Source: Pseudotabrizicola sediminis (lineage in GTDB: Bacteria; Pseudomonadota; Alphaproteobacteria; Rhodobacterales; Rhodobacteraceae). From it: 64,000 nucleotides of DNA. The notes beneath the pieces are model-generated. The model was not told the origin of the DNA and ran no database searches. It was given only the letters and a program-made list of their open reading frames with translations. Shown here in pieces: positions 43,959 to 52,586 of this stretch; the first letter of the stretch is position 1, and the number at the start of each line of letters is the position of its first letter. A program made the position numbers and the translations under genes. Where the stretch lies: positions 124,001-188,000 of the forward strand of contig NZ_RPEM01000009.1 in the NCBI RefSeq assembly GCF_004745575.1. The letters run 5' to 3'.

Positions 43959-45584
43959 CTACTCCGCCGGTTGGGGGGACAGGGGGCGGTCGGCGGCCGC
44001 ATTGCGCGCGCCCCGCACCGTCAGCCAGATGTTCACCGCGCCCACACAGATGCCTGCCAGGAAGAGCGAGCCCCCCACCACGCGGGCGATGTAATAGGGG
44101 CGCATCGCCTCCATGCTGTCGATGAAGGAATAGTTCAGCGTGCCCGCGTCGTTATAGGTGCGCCACATCAGCCCTTGGGTGATGCCCGCGTTCCAAAGGG
44201 CGAAAACGTAGGTCAGCAGCCCGGTCAATGCCAACCAGAAGTGCCACTCCACCAGCTTGGGCGAATACATCGCGGGTCGTCCCCAGATTTGCGGGATGAC
44301 CGAGTAGAACGCTCCAAAGGTCACCATTGCCAGCCAGCCCAAGGCACCGGAATGGACATGCCCCACCGTCCAGTCGGTGTAATGCGACAGCGCATTGACC
44401 GGGCGGATCGCTAGAAACGACCCCTCGAATGTCGACAGCCCATAAAACACCGCCGCCACGAACATGAAGCGCAGCGTCGCATCATCGCGCACCCGGTGCC
44501 ATGCGCCGTTCAGTGTCAGAAGCGCATTGCCCGCCGAGGCCCAGCTTGGCACCAGAAGCATGACCGAAAACGTCATGCCAAGCGTCTGCACCCAATGCGG
44601 CAGCGCCGTGTAATGCAGGTGGTGCGAGCCGACCCACAGGTAGAAAAACGTGATCCCCCAGAATGACAGGATGGACAGGCGGTAGGAAAAAATCGGCCGC
44701 TGCGCCCGCACCGGCAGGTAGTAATACAGCATCCCCAGAAAGCCCGAGGTCATGAAGAACGCCACCGCGTTGTGGCCGTACCACCACTGAACCATCGCAT
44801 CCTGCACGCCCGAAAACGCCGGATAGCTTTTCGCGCCTGTCCAACTGACCGGCAGGGCGGCGGCATTCACGATATGCAGCATCGCCACCACCACGATGAA
44901 GGCGAGGTAATACCAGTTGGCGACATAGATATGCGGCTCGGCCCGGCGCTTGAGCGTGCGCAGGTACAGCACCAGATAGGCCACCCACACGATCACCAGC
45001 CAGATGTCGGCATACCATTCGGGCTCGGCATATTCCTTGGACTGGGTGATCCCCATGAAATAGCCGCTGACCGCCCACAGGCAGAACAGGTTATAGCCAA
45101 TCAGCACGAACCATGGGCTAAGCTGATCGGCCAACCGCGCACGGCAGGTGCGTTGCATGACATGAAACGAGGTGGCGATCAGCGCATTGCCGCCAAAGGC
45201 AAAGACCACCCCCGTCGTATGCACTGGGCGCAGACGGCCATAGCTGGACCACGCCTGCCCGAAGGTGGCGTCAGGCCAGACCATCAGCGCCGCGACCCAC
45301 AGCCCGATGGCCATGGCAAAGACGCCCCAGATCATCGCCAGCACGATGCCCACCTTGATCGGGTCATCGTAATACTGCAGCAGTCGCGCAGGGCTCGGGG
45401 TTGGCTCTTCCAGCACGCCCCCCACCGCAAAGACCAGAACAAGACCAAGGGCAAGCGCCATGAACCCATGCACTGCCATGGGGTCGTGATTTCCCACCGC
45501 CGCCATGGTCAGGCCCAGCAGGGCCAGAAGTGCCGCTAACGTCATCGCCACGTTGCGCTCTGTGCGGGTCAGTTGGGCAATCAT
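43959..45584 (-). CDS. ccoN: CcoN: catalytic subunit of cbb3-type cytochrome oxidase
   Basis: A 541-residue heme-copper oxidase subunit I of the C family with 12 or more helices. Heme and copper ligands are visible in WYGHNAVAFFMTSGFLG, WVGSHHLHYTALP and WTVGHVHSGALGWLAM. It reduces oxygen to water with high affinity and pumps protons. First gene of the ccoNOQP operon. No FNR-type palindrome was found in the 88 bases between it and nsrR, so regulation may come from elsewhere. Confidence 0.96.
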   Translation of the reverse strand: MIAQLTRTERNVAMTLAALLALLGLTMAAVGNHDPMAVHGFMALALGLVLVFAVGGVLEEPTPSPARLLQYYDDPIKVGIVLAMIWGVFAMAIGLWVAALMVWPDATFGQAWSSYGRLRPVHTTGVVFAFGGNALIATSFHVMQRTCRARLADQLSPWFVLIGYNLFCLWAVSGYFMGITQSKEYAEPEWYADIWLVIVWVAYLVLYLRTLKRRAEPHIYVANWYYLAFIVVVAMLHIVNAAALPVSWTGAKSYPAFSGVQDAMVQWWYGHNAVAFFMTSGFLGMLYYYLPVRAQRPIFSYRLSILSFWGITFFYLWVGSHHLHYTALPHWVQTLGMTFSVMLLVPSWASAGNALLTLNGAWHRVRDDATLRFMFVAAVFYGLSTFEGSFLAIRPVNALSHYTDWTVGHVHSGALGWLAMVTFGAFYSVIPQIWGRPAMYSPKLVEWHFWLALTGLLTYVFALWNAGITQGLMWRTYNDAGTLNYSFIDSMEAMRPYYIARVVGGSLFLAGICVGAVNIWLTVRGARNAAADRPLSPQPAE

Positions 45585-45672
45585 TCAACAGTCCTTTGTG
45601 GGCGCGGCCAGTGTGGTGCTGATAGAACCCGGGAAGCGCCGTTTCGTTGCTGCAGATCAGCCTGCAAGCGAT

Positions 45673-46113
45673 TCAAACCCCGGTGCCTGCCATCGCTCGA
45701 ACACCGGGCGCAGCGGGCAAGGCAATGTCGGCAAGCGTGGACCGATCAAGATCGGCCAGAAACGCCGCCTCGGCACTGCGCAGGCGGGATTTCAGGCGGC
45801 AGCAGCCCGTGAGCGTGCAATCGCCCCCCTTGGCCGCAAAACATTCGACCAGCGGCTGCCCTTCTTCCAGCAGGCGCACGATTGCGCCCACGGTTACCTC
45901 TTGCGGGTCTCGGGCCAGCATCGCCCCCCCGCCGCCGCCGCGCCGGGTGGTCACGATGCCGCCCAGCGCCAACCGCTGCATGATCTTGGTCAGGTGATTG
46001 CGTGACAGACCGAATTCATCGGCCAGTTCGGCGGTGGAAAACGCGCGGTCCGGCGCGCTGGCCAGCCGCATCAGCATCCGCAGGCCGTAGTCGGTGAAAG
46101 AGGTCAGGCGCAT
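45673..46113 (-). CDS. nsrR: NsrR: nitric-oxide-sensing Rrf2-family repressor
   Basis: A 146-residue winged-helix regulator. MRLTSFTDYGLRMLMRLA and the recognition helix LSRNHLTKIMQRLA are NsrR-like. Cysteines at 91, 99 and 104/105 (ECFAAKGGDCTLTGCC) match the cluster-binding spacing of NsrR, whose 4Fe-4S cluster reacts with NO and so relieves repression. It is divergent from a truncated haemoglobin gene, with a perfect palindrome between them, and next to ccoN on the same strand. Confidence 0.9.
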   Translation of the reverse strand: MRLTSFTDYGLRMLMRLASAPDRAFSTAELADEFGLSRNHLTKIMQRLALGGIVTTRRGGGGGAMLARDPQEVTVGAIVRLLEEGQPLVECFAAKGGDCTLTGCCRLKSRLRSAEAAFLADLDRSTLADIALPAAPGVRAMAGTGV

Positions 46114-46136
46114 GATCGAAAGGGTTCCATTGAATC

Positions 46137-46151
46137 GGTATTTACAATACC
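46137..46151. promoter_or_regulatory. NsrR/Rrf2-type operator
   Basis: GGTATTTACAATACC: perfect six-base arms around three bases, 23 bases upstream of the nsrR start and 49 bases upstream of the haemoglobin start. Position supports autoregulation and control of the haemoglobin. Confidence 0.65.
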
Positions 46152-46200
46152 TATTAGCAGCCCTAGACCAGAACACAACCCTGAATGACCGGAGCCGATC

Positions 46201-46701
46201 ATGCACCCCGATGCCGCTGCACACCCTATCCGGTCCGCCCGGCCTGCAATGACCGCCGCATTGATGGCCGAGACCGGGCTGAATGAGGCGATCCTGACCG
46301 CGCTGGTGCACCGGTTCTACGACAAGGTCCGCGCCGACCCCGTGCTGGGCCCGATCTTTGCCGCCCGCATCACCGACTGGGAGCCGCACCTTGCGCGGAT
46401 GGTCGAATTCTGGGGCTCGGTCGCGCTGATGACCGGGTGCTATCACGGCTCGCCAGTGGCCAGACATGCCGACCTGCCGGTGACATGGGCGCATTTCGAG
46501 CGCTGGCTGGTGCTGTTCCGCGCAACCGCAGATCAGGTTTGCCCACCCGCCGGTGCCGCCCATGTTATCACCCGCGCAGAACGTATCGCCCGGTCGCTGT
46601 ACTTTGCCATCGAAGATGCCGCGCGTGATCCTGATGTGGTCCCTGACCTGAACCGTTCGCATGGAATGAGCCAGATCGACCTTTCCAAAGACGACACCTG
46701 A
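46201..46701 (+). CDS. Group III truncated haemoglobin
   Basis: A 166-residue globin. The sequence LNEAILTALVHRFYDKVRADPVLGPIF, then MVEFWGSVALMTGCYHGSP, and a proximal His in the VARHADLPVTWAHFERWL stretch, is typical of class III truncated haemoglobins. They are linked to NO or nitrite handling. It is divergent from nsrR across the palindromic operator, so NO-induced expression is likely. A possible NnrR box 24 bases after its stop belongs to nirK. Confidence 0.87.
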   Translation: MHPDAAAHPIRSARPAMTAALMAETGLNEAILTALVHRFYDKVRADPVLGPIFAARITDWEPHLARMVEFWGSVALMTGCYHGSPVARHADLPVTWAHFERWLVLFRATADQVCPPAGAAHVITRAERIARSLYFAIEDAARDPDVVPDLNRSHGMSQIDLSKDDT

Positions 46702-46723
46702 CAACCTTCACATCGGCCGAAAC

Positions 46724-46739
46724 GTTGTTGCGGCACAAC
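46724..46739. promoter_or_regulatory. NnrR box A upstream of nirK
   Basis: GTTGTTGCGGCACAAC, TTGT-N6-ACAA, ending 60 bases before the nirK ATG. One of four copies of the same palindrome in this denitrification region. Confidence 0.78.
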
Positions 46740-46799
46740 GAAGGGACGCAGCCATCAGGCTAGATTTCGGGAAACCACCTGCTCTCGAAAGGAAACAAG

Positions 46800-47951
46800 A
46801 TGCTGACCAGACGCGCTGCACTCATGGGGGCCGCCTTGGTTGCGGCCTCGCCCTATGTTCTGAAAACCTCCGTCGCGGCGGAAGAGGTGATGGACACCTC
46901 TGGTGCCGCCCCGGTCGATCTGTCGGCCATGACGCGGCGCAAGGTGAAACTGGTCGCCCCGCCGTTCGTGCATGATCACGAACAGGTGGCGACGGTTGGC
47001 CCGCAAATCGTTGAATTCGAGATGAAGATCATCGAGAAGGAAATGCAGGTGGATGAGGACGCCTGGATACAGGCGATGACCTTCAATGGCTCGGTTCCCG
47101 GCCCGCTGATGGTGGTGCACGAGGGAGACTATGTCGAACTTACGTTGTTCAACCCGCCCGAAAACATGATGCAGCACAATATCGACTTTCATGCTGCCAC
47201 AGGCGCCTTGGGCGGCGGGTCGCTGACGCTGGTGAACCCCGGCGAAAAGGCGGTGCTTCGGTTCAAGGCGACGCGGCCGGGCGTGTTTGTCTATCACTGC
47301 GCGCCAGGTGGTCCGATGATCCCGTGGCATGTGGTGTCGGGCATGTCGGGTGCGATCATGGTGCTGCCTCGTGACGGGCTGAAGGATCATCTGGGCCAAC
47401 CGGTGTCGTATGACCGGGTCTATTACGTCGGCGAGAATGATTTCTACATTCCGCGCGGCGAAGATGGTGCCTACAAGCGCTTTACGGACGCTGGCGAGAG
47501 CTATCCCGACACGCTGGAAGTGATGAACCGACTGATCCCGTCGCATGTGGTGTTCAACGGCCGGGTCGGCGCGCTGACCGGCACCAATGCGCTGACCGCG
47601 GAACAGGGCGAAGCCGTCTTGTTCATCCACTCTCAGGCCAACCGCGACAGCCGCCCGCACCTGATTGGTGGGCATGGCGATCTGGTCTGGGAAACCGGCA
47701 AGTTCAACAACGCACCAGAGCGTGATCTGGAGACGTGGTTCATTCGCGGCGGATCTGCCGGGGCGGCGCTCTATACCTTCCTGCAGCCCGGCGTTTATGC
47801 CTACGTCAACCACAACCTGATCGAGGCGGTCAATCTGGGGGCAACGGCGCATGTGATCGTCGGCGGTGACTGGAACAACGACCTGATGGAACAGGTGGTG
47901 GCCCCGGTCGAATACGACGTGGCCCACGAGGGCCGGACCGCACTGCCGTAA
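46800..47951 (+). CDS. nirK: NirK: copper-containing nitrite reductase
   Basis: Reduces nitrite to nitric oxide in the periplasm. It has 383 residues with a Tat-like signal (LTRRAALMG). Type 1 copper ligands are visible in [12 protein letters not shown] (His), [13 protein letters not shown] (Cys, His) and SGMSG (Met). The catalytic Asp is in HNIDFH, and [10 protein letters not shown] supplies the catalytic His region near type 2 copper. AAAGGAA lies six bases before the ATG. NnrR box A precedes it; a terminator separates it from nirV. Pseudoazurin encoded nearby is the likely electron donor. Confidence 0.96.
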   Translation: MLTRRAALMGAALVAASPYVLKTSVAAEEVMDTSGAAPVDLSAMTRRKVKLVAPPFVHDHEQVATVGPQIVEFEMKIIEKEMQVDEDAWIQAMTFNGSVPGPLMVVHEGDYVELTLFNPPENMMQHNIDFHAATGALGGGSLTLVNPGEKAVLRFKATRPGVFVYHCAPGGPMIPWHVVSGMSGAIMVLPRDGLKDHLGQPVSYDRVYYVGENDFYIPRGEDGAYKRFTDAGESYPDTLEVMNRLIPSHVVFNGRVGALTGTNALTAEQGEAVLFIHSQANRDSRPHLIGGHGDLVWETGKFNNAPERDLETWFIRGGSAGAALYTFLQPGVYAYVNHNLIEAVNLGATAHVIVGGDWNNDLMEQVVAPVEYDVAHEGRTALP

Positions 47952-47972
47952 CGCGGGCCACCAACGCCAATG

Positions 47973-48001
47973 GGCAGCCCCGTGTCTGGGGCTGCCTTTT
48001 T
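47973..48001 (+). terminator. Terminator between nirK and nirV
   Basis: Nine-base stem GGCAGCCCC/GGGGCTGCC with a six-base loop followed by TTTTT. nirV starts 18 bases later, so its expression depends on read-through of this attenuator-like hairpin. Confidence 0.82.
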
Positions 48002-48018
48002 CTATCCGGAGGGCAGTC

Positions 48019-48828
48019 ATGAAACGTCGCATCGCACTTGCATCGCTGGTCGTGGTCACCGTGGGCGCCACCGTCGCGCTTTGGCCCGATCAGACCGATC
48101 CTCTGAAACTGCCCGAAACCATCCGCCTTGCAGACACGCAGCAGGACTATCGCCCGGCGGGTGATTTCCGCCAGGGCACCCGCGTCGTCGACGCGCCAAA
48201 ACAACGACAAGACGTGCCTGCGGTGGATGTCATGAAATACCACGTGACCGAAGCCGAATACGCGCTGTGCGTGGCCGAAAATGCCTGCCCACCCGTACCC
48301 TCTGCCGGGCGGACAAATTTCGCACAGACCGGGATCAACCATGCGGACGCCACGTCCTATGCCGCGTGGCTGACCACGCGCACCGGGCAGCACTGGCGCC
48401 TGCCGACCGACGCCGAATGGCTGCGCGCGGCGGCAGAACGCGGCAGCGACGACGGCTTTTCCGAAGCGGCCAATGGCACAGACCCCTCACGTCGCTGGAT
48501 CGCAAGCTATTTGCGAGAGGTCGAGTTGCGCGGCGAGGCCGATTACGACGCGCATCCGGTGGGGCACTACGGGGTCAACCTCGTCGGCGTGGCCGACATG
48601 GCCGGCAACATCTGGGAATGGACCGAAACCTGCTTCAAGAATGGAACGCTGTCGCCAGACGGAGCGGCGATCCTGACACAATCAGACTATTGCGGCGTGC
48701 GTGCCGTACAGGGCAAACACCGCGCTTTCGTGATCGACTTCATCCGCGATGCGCGGTCTGGCGGATGCGCGGCCGGCGTACCGCCTGATTATCTGGGATT
48801 TCGTCTGGTGCGGGACGGCGCGACCTGA
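48019..48828 (+). CDS. nirV: NirV: formylglycine-generating-enzyme-like protein
   Basis: A 269-residue SUMF1-fold protein with a signal anchor. It carries HWRLPTDAEWLRAAAERG (about 130-147), MAGNIWEWTETC and YLGFRLVR, the characteristic FGE blocks. NirV typically follows nirK and is thought to help nitrite reductase maturation, though its reaction is not established. GGAGG lies six bases upstream of the ATG. Convergent with the pseudoazurin gene over a bidirectional terminator. Confidence 0.9.
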   Translation: MKRRIALASLVVVTVGATVALWPDQTDPLKLPETIRLADTQQDYRPAGDFRQGTRVVDAPKQRQDVPAVDVMKYHVTEAEYALCVAENACPPVPSAGRTNFAQTGINHADATSYAAWLTTRTGQHWRLPTDAEWLRAAAERGSDDGFSEAANGTDPSRRWIASYLREVELRGEADYDAHPVGHYGVNLVGVADMAGNIWEWTETCFKNGTLSPDGAAILTQSDYCGVRAVQGKHRAFVIDFIRDARSGGCAAGVPPDYLGFRLVRDGAT

Positions 48829-48872
48829 CGGATCAGATCATCTTTGGCGCGGCATCCGGCACAAAAAACAAA

Positions 48873-48903
48873 GGGCGGCCCCATAACCGGGGCCGCCCTC
48901 TTT
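48873..48903. terminator. Bidirectional terminator between nirV and pseudoazurin
   Basis: Ten-base stem GGGCGGCCCC/GGGGCCGCCC with a six-base loop, preceded by AAAAAACAAA and followed by TCTTT, serving both convergent genes. Confidence 0.85.
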
Positions 48904-48918
48904 GCTTAAATTACTGCG

Positions 48919-49353
48919 TTATTCAGCGATTTGTGTAAACAGCGGCTCGAACCGCGCCTTCGCCTTGCCTTTATGGACCACAGCCGTCGCCGCATCCAGG
49001 TTGACCGGAGCACCGACCTGAATCAGCGCCACCATGCCCATCGTGTAATGCGGGGTGCATTTGATACCATAAAGGCCCTCGGCCGTAAGCGTCAGGACAA
49101 AGTCATCGCCCAGTTTGCTTTTGAACGGCTCCACGCCTTCGGGCAGCATGTCCTTGATGTTCTCGGCATTGTGGCCCTTGTCGGTGGAAATGAAGGTGAT
49201 GGTGTCACCGACAGCCGCTTTGACGTAGGCGGGCTCGAACACCATGGCACCCTCGGCACCTTTGTTCAGCATCATCACATCAAAGTTTTCCGCATATGCA
49301 GCGGGCGCCAGCAGCAGCGCGGCAAGACTGGCGGCGATCAATTTCGGGAACAT
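48919..49353 (-). CDS. Pseudoazurin: blue copper electron carrier
   Basis: A 144-residue cupredoxin with signal peptide (cleavage after AYA, residue 21). The type 1 copper ligands are His in KGHNAE and Cys, His, Met in KCTPHYTMGM. It donates electrons to copper nitrite reductase (nirK lies about 1 kb away), and in some species accepts them from the bc1 complex. It is divergent from nnrR, with NnrR box B 69 bases upstream of its ATG. Azurin-like alternatives are excluded by the ligand spacing. Confidence 0.93.
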   Translation of the reverse strand: MFPKLIAASLAALLLAPAAYAENFDVMMLNKGAEGAMVFEPAYVKAAVGDTITFISTDKGHNAENIKDMLPEGVEPFKSKLGDDFVLTLTAEGLYGIKCTPHYTMGMVALIQVGAPVNLDAATAVVHKGKAKARFEPLFTQIAE

Positions 49354-49422
49354 GGCTTGTCCTTTCGTGGAACAGTAGCGATTGGTCTTGCCTCTGTTCT
49401 AGGCTAAGGTCACCCGCGGCTC

Positions 49423-49438
49423 GTTGTGCTGCCACAAC
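49423..49438. promoter_or_regulatory. NnrR box B between pseudoazurin and nnrR
   Basis: GTTGTGCTGCCACAAC, TTGT-N6-ACAA. Ends 12 bases before the nnrR start, next to its ribosome site, and lies 69 bases upstream of pseudoazurin: fit to activate pseudoazurin and perhaps obstruct nnrR. Confidence 0.75.
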
Positions 49439-49450
49439 ATCGGAGGCTTT

Positions 49451-50149
49451 GTGTTAAAGAAACTTGACGAAAGTCTGCTGACCGATCTGCCGCCGTTTCG
49501 CAAACTGTCACGCCCGCAAATCCGCGAGATCCTGGATGCGGCAACGCCGTTGCGGTTTGATGCCGGGGTCGCGGTATTCAGCGAAGGCCTGCCGATCGAG
49601 CGGTTCTTTTTGCTGCTCGACGGCCATATCCGGGTGATCCGCACAACGCCCGGCGGCGATCAGATAATCGCGCTGCACATCGCGCCGGGGCAGTTGTTCG
49701 GCATCGGGGTGGCGCTTGGGCGGACCTCCTATCCGGCGACGGCGATGACGGCGGATGAATGTCTGGCGCTGGCGTGGCCCAACCGGCTGTGGGCCACATT
49801 CACCGAACGCTATGACGGTTTTGGCACCGAATCCTACAAGGTTGTCGGAGACCGCGTCGGCGAAATGAACAACCGCATCGTCGAGCTGGCAACCCAAGCG
49901 GTGGAACAGCGCGTGGCCTGCGCCATCCTGCGGCTGATCACCCAGACCGGCCGCAAGGTCGAGGGCGGGATCGAGATCGGCCTGCCGATCACCCGGCAGA
50001 ACATATCCGACATGACCGGCACCACGCTGCACACCGTCAGCCGCTTGCTCAGCGGGTGGGAGCGCGACGGCATCGTGATGTCGGAACGGCGCAAGATCAC
50101 GGTGACAGCACCGCATCAGTTGGTGATCCTCAGTGGCGCGACCGTCTGA
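49451..50149 (+). CDS. nnrR: NnrR/NNR: Crp-Fnr-family nitric-oxide-responsive activator
   Basis: A 232-residue regulator. N-terminal cyclic-nucleotide-binding-like domain (about 20-140: ERFFLLLDGHIRVIRTTPGGDQIIALHIAPGQLFGIG) and C-terminal helix-turn-helix (ITRQNISDMTGTTLHTVSRLLSGW). It lacks the FNR cysteine cluster, as in Dnr/NnrR, where NO is sensed through heme. The GTG at 49451 has GGAGG five bases upstream. Surrounded by denitrification genes carrying TTGT-N6-ACAA boxes, it is their likely activator. A dead copy exists at 51.5 kb. Confidence 0.88.
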   Translation: MLKKLDESLLTDLPPFRKLSRPQIREILDAATPLRFDAGVAVFSEGLPIERFFLLLDGHIRVIRTTPGGDQIIALHIAPGQLFGIGVALGRTSYPATAMTADECLALAWPNRLWATFTERYDGFGTESYKVVGDRVGEMNNRIVELATQAVEQRVACAILRLITQTGRKVEGGIEIGLPITRQNISDMTGTTLHTVSRLLSGWERDGIVMSERRKITVTAPHQLVILSGATV

Positions 50150-50152
50150 GCC

Positions 50153-51340
50153 TCAGCGGCCATTCGGCTGACGGCGGGCCGGGTTGGGCAGGGTCAGCAC
50201 CGGGGCAAAGTGCCAGACGAACAAGCCAAACCCAGCCGTCCACAGCGTTGCCGCGATCCACAGCCCCGCCAATCCGGGAACTGCCACGCGCGCAACCGCC
50301 GCCAGCGCCACACAGGCAAAGGCCAGCGTCAAGGCAGCACCTGCATCCAACGCCCGCCCCGTATGACCAAGCGAGGCGCGCATCATCACCGCAACCGTCA
50401 TGCCGCCAAAGCCACCGATCCCCAGCAGATGAAACCCGGTCGCCGCGGGCAAGACCTCCAGCGCGCCAAGGCCCAGTGCCAACAGCCCCGCCGGCACAAA
50501 GCCAAAGGCCAGATGCAGCATCAACACCAGCGGCGCGGACCAGACCCGCCACCCCCGCCAGCGCAGCATACGCACCCCCTGCCCCACACCCGCCACCACC
50601 AGCAAGACGCCTGTCAGCAGCCATATCGGCCAGATCACCCAGACCAACAGGGCAAGCAGCACCCCGCCAAGACTGACCGCATCAAACCGCCCGAACGGCA
50701 CCGGCAGCGGGCCCGGCTCGGGCGACTGCTTGGCCAGCCAGTTGCGCGTAAAACTGGGGATGATCCGCCCGCCGATCAGCAAGATCAGCAGCACCACCAT
50801 CACAAACCCCAGCCGACGGCCATAATCCGCGCTGCCCAGCAGCGTCGCCTCAAGATGAAAGGTTACATTGGCCGCCAGATACAACAGCACCGGCACCACA
50901 ACCTTGAGGTTGCTCCAGTTGCGCCCCGCCACGATTTCGATCGTGACCATCGCCCCGATCGCTGCCATGAAGGCACAGTCGATGACCATCACCCCGACCG
51001 GCCCAAGCCCAAGCCCCCCGGCCACCGCCAGACGCCCCAGCAGCCACAGCGCCGTTAGCACCATCAGGGGCCAGCCGCGCGTGGGCATGCGTCCGGTCCA
51101 GTTCGGAATCGCGGTGAACAAAAACCCCGCGATCACCGCCGAGGTGTAGCCGAACAGCAGCTCGTGGATGTGCCAGTCCAGCGGTGAAAACGGGCCACCC
51201 AGCACGATATCGCCTGACCAGACCATCATCCACAAAGGCACGATCAGCGCCGCAAAAACGCCCGCCATCAGGAACAGCGGGCGGAAACCATAGCTGAAGA
51301 CGGCGGGGCCGATGTAGGGCGCGCTTATCTGTTTTTGCAT
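50153..51340 (-). CDS. nnrS: NnrS: heme-copper membrane protein for NO stress
   Basis: A 395-residue protein with about 12 transmembrane helices. YGFRPLFLMAGVFAAL, DWHIHELLFGYTSAVIAGFLFTAIPNWTG and GGRIIPSFTRNWL are standard NnrS segments with conserved His. NnrS lowers the toxicity of NO and its products. The frame opens with TTG at 51376, but the ATG at 51340 is the natural start. It ends three bases from the convergent nnrR stop, and NnrR box C lies 167 bases upstream. Confidence 0.92.
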   Translation of the reverse strand: MQKQISAPYIGPAVFSYGFRPLFLMAGVFAALIVPLWMMVWSGDIVLGGPFSPLDWHIHELLFGYTSAVIAGFLFTAIPNWTGRMPTRGWPLMVLTALWLLGRLAVAGGLGLGPVGVMVIDCAFMAAIGAMVTIEIVAGRNWSNLKVVVPVLLYLAANVTFHLEATLLGSADYGRRLGFVMVVLLILLIGGRIIPSFTRNWLAKQSPEPGPLPVPFGRFDAVSLGGVLLALLVWVIWPIWLLTGVLLVVAGVGQGVRMLRWRGWRVWSAPLVLMLHLAFGFVPAGLLALGLGALEVLPAATGFHLLGIGGFGGMTVAVMMRASLGHTGRALDAGAALTLAFACVALAAVARVAVPGLAGLWIAATLWTAGFGLFVWHFAPVLTLPNPARRQPNGR

Positions 51341-51507
51341 GTCGATGCGACTGTCCTCTGGAGTGTACGTCCGCAACCGCGATGCCCGCCCGGAACGAAC
51401 GGCTGACTGGCAGGTTGTTGGAATTGCAACCGAAATGAAGACGCTATCTGACCTGATCTGTCGCCGTCATGTACCCCGGAGTCTGCTCCATCAGGGCAGC
51501 CAGCGTC

Positions 51508-51523
51508 GTTGTTCTGGCACAAC
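51508..51523. promoter_or_regulatory. NnrR box C between nnrS and the nnrR copy
   Basis: GTTGTTCTGGCACAAC, TTGT-N6-ACAA, 14 bases before the start of the dead nnrR copy and on the upstream side of nnrS. The placement mirrors box B relative to nnrR. Confidence 0.72.
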
Positions 51524-51537
51524 CTCAGGACACGCCA

Positions 51538-52323
51538 ATGAAATTCCCCACCACAACCTTTTGCCGGCAGATGATGCCGTTTCACCGACTTGGCACCGAG
51601 CAATTGCGCGAGGCCCTTGGTCTGGCCGAGGTCCGGCGTTTTCACCTCCACCTGTCCCGGCACATCCGCTTTGTCCGGCTGACAGCACAAGGCGACCAGA
51701 TCATCGTTCTTCATGTTCAGGCTGGCCACATGTTCGGGATCGGCACCGTACTGTCGCAGGCAACGCATCAGACAACCGCGATCACCGCCGATCGATGCCT
51801 TGTCCTGTCCTGACCAAACAGCCTTTGGCCAGCCTTTTCGGCCCGATATGATGGCTTTGTCGCCGAGACGCTTCGGGCCTTTGGTGCGCGCGCCGATGAA
51901 ATGAGCACGCGGATTGTCGAGCAGTCGACCAAACTGGTGGAACAGCGGATCGCCTGCGCCTTGCTGCGGATGATCGGCCAATCCGGGCGCAAGGTGGCGG
52001 GCGGGGTAGAGATCGGCTTTCCTGTCACCCGCCAGAACATTGCCGACATGACCGGCACCACCTTGCACACCGTCAGCCGGATTCTGTCGATGGGGGAACG
52101 CCAGGGCATCCTGAAAAGCACCCGCTGCCTGATCATGGTGCGGGACCCGCACCGGCTTGTCATGCTGAGCGGTACTGTGGTCGGGGGCGCGCCGGAGGGC
52201 GGAAACACCCGCGTCCCGGATCTGCAGCCCTATACCAGTGCCCTGATCACCGCCGCATGTAGCTCTGCCCGGAACAGCGCTTCGTCCAACCCGTATTCGG
52301 CGCAGGCGTCGATCACGGTGTGA
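51538..52323 (+). pseudogene. Second nnrR-like gene, disabled by an in-frame TGA and a deletion
   Basis: A paralogue of nnrR in one continuous frame. The first part lacks a section of the cyclic-nucleotide-binding fold (LGLAEVRRF joins directly to HLHLSRHIRF). Codon 92 (51811-51813) is TGA at the position where nnrR has Trp (LAWPNRLW versus LS*PNSLW). The frame then continues through an intact helix-turn-helix (VTRQNIADMTGTTLHTVSRIL). The natural stop is also lost: translation would run on to 52323, over the end of the DUF1858 gene. Duplication followed by decay is the simplest reading. Confidence 0.85.
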
Positions 52324-52448
52324 AACGGCGCGATCGGGCAGCCAAAGCAGAACATTTGGCGCGACAGGAAAACCGTCGCCGTCGCGGGCCAGGTGTCAAA
52401 CAGCAGTGCCAGCGGCAGATCGGGATCGTCCATCCTTGGGCCGGGCAT
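52230..52448 (-). CDS. DUF1858-type small protein
   Basis: A 72-residue protein: DLPLALLFDTWPATATVFLSRQMFCFGCPIAPFHTVIDACAEYGLDEALFRAEL. The CxxC-like FCFGCP motif and the DLPLALL opening identify the DUF1858 (hybrid-cluster-protein-associated) family. GGAGG lies five bases upstream of the ATG at 52448. It is divergent from norC, with NnrR box D exactly midway (61 bases from each start), so it belongs to the NO-reduction regulon. Function unknown, probably iron-sulfur or thiol related. Confidence 0.82.
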   Translation of the reverse strand: MPGPRMDDPDLPLALLFDTWPATATVFLSRQMFCFGCPIAPFHTVIDACAEYGLDEALFRAELHAAVIRALV

Positions 52449-52509
52449 GGTGCCTCCGCAGCGGCAGGGGTGCCGCTTGTGCAAAGTGCCCGCACCATTG
52501 CCCCGCGTC

Positions 52510-52525
52510 GTTGTGCTGGAACAAC
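52510..52525. promoter_or_regulatory. NnrR box D between DUF1858 gene and norC
   Basis: GTTGTGCTGGAACAAC, TTGT-N6-ACAA, 61 bases from both divergent starts, the same distance as box A from nirK. Confidence 0.8.
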
Positions 52526-52586
52526 GTCCGCCCCCGCCACCGCCCGTAAAAGCATCTGATCCGCAACGATTCCAGGGACCGTCCGC

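Noticed and set aside
45585-45672. FNR box upstream of ccoN
   Set aside because: I looked for TTGAT-N4-ATCAA in the short gap and found no acceptable match.
51811-51813. TGA as recoded codon (Trp or selenocysteine)
   Set aside because: TGA is used as the normal stop by many intact genes here, no selenocysteine hairpin is evident, and the gene also carries a deletion, so a nonsense mutation is simpler. The same reasoning applies to the TGA at 4116-4118.
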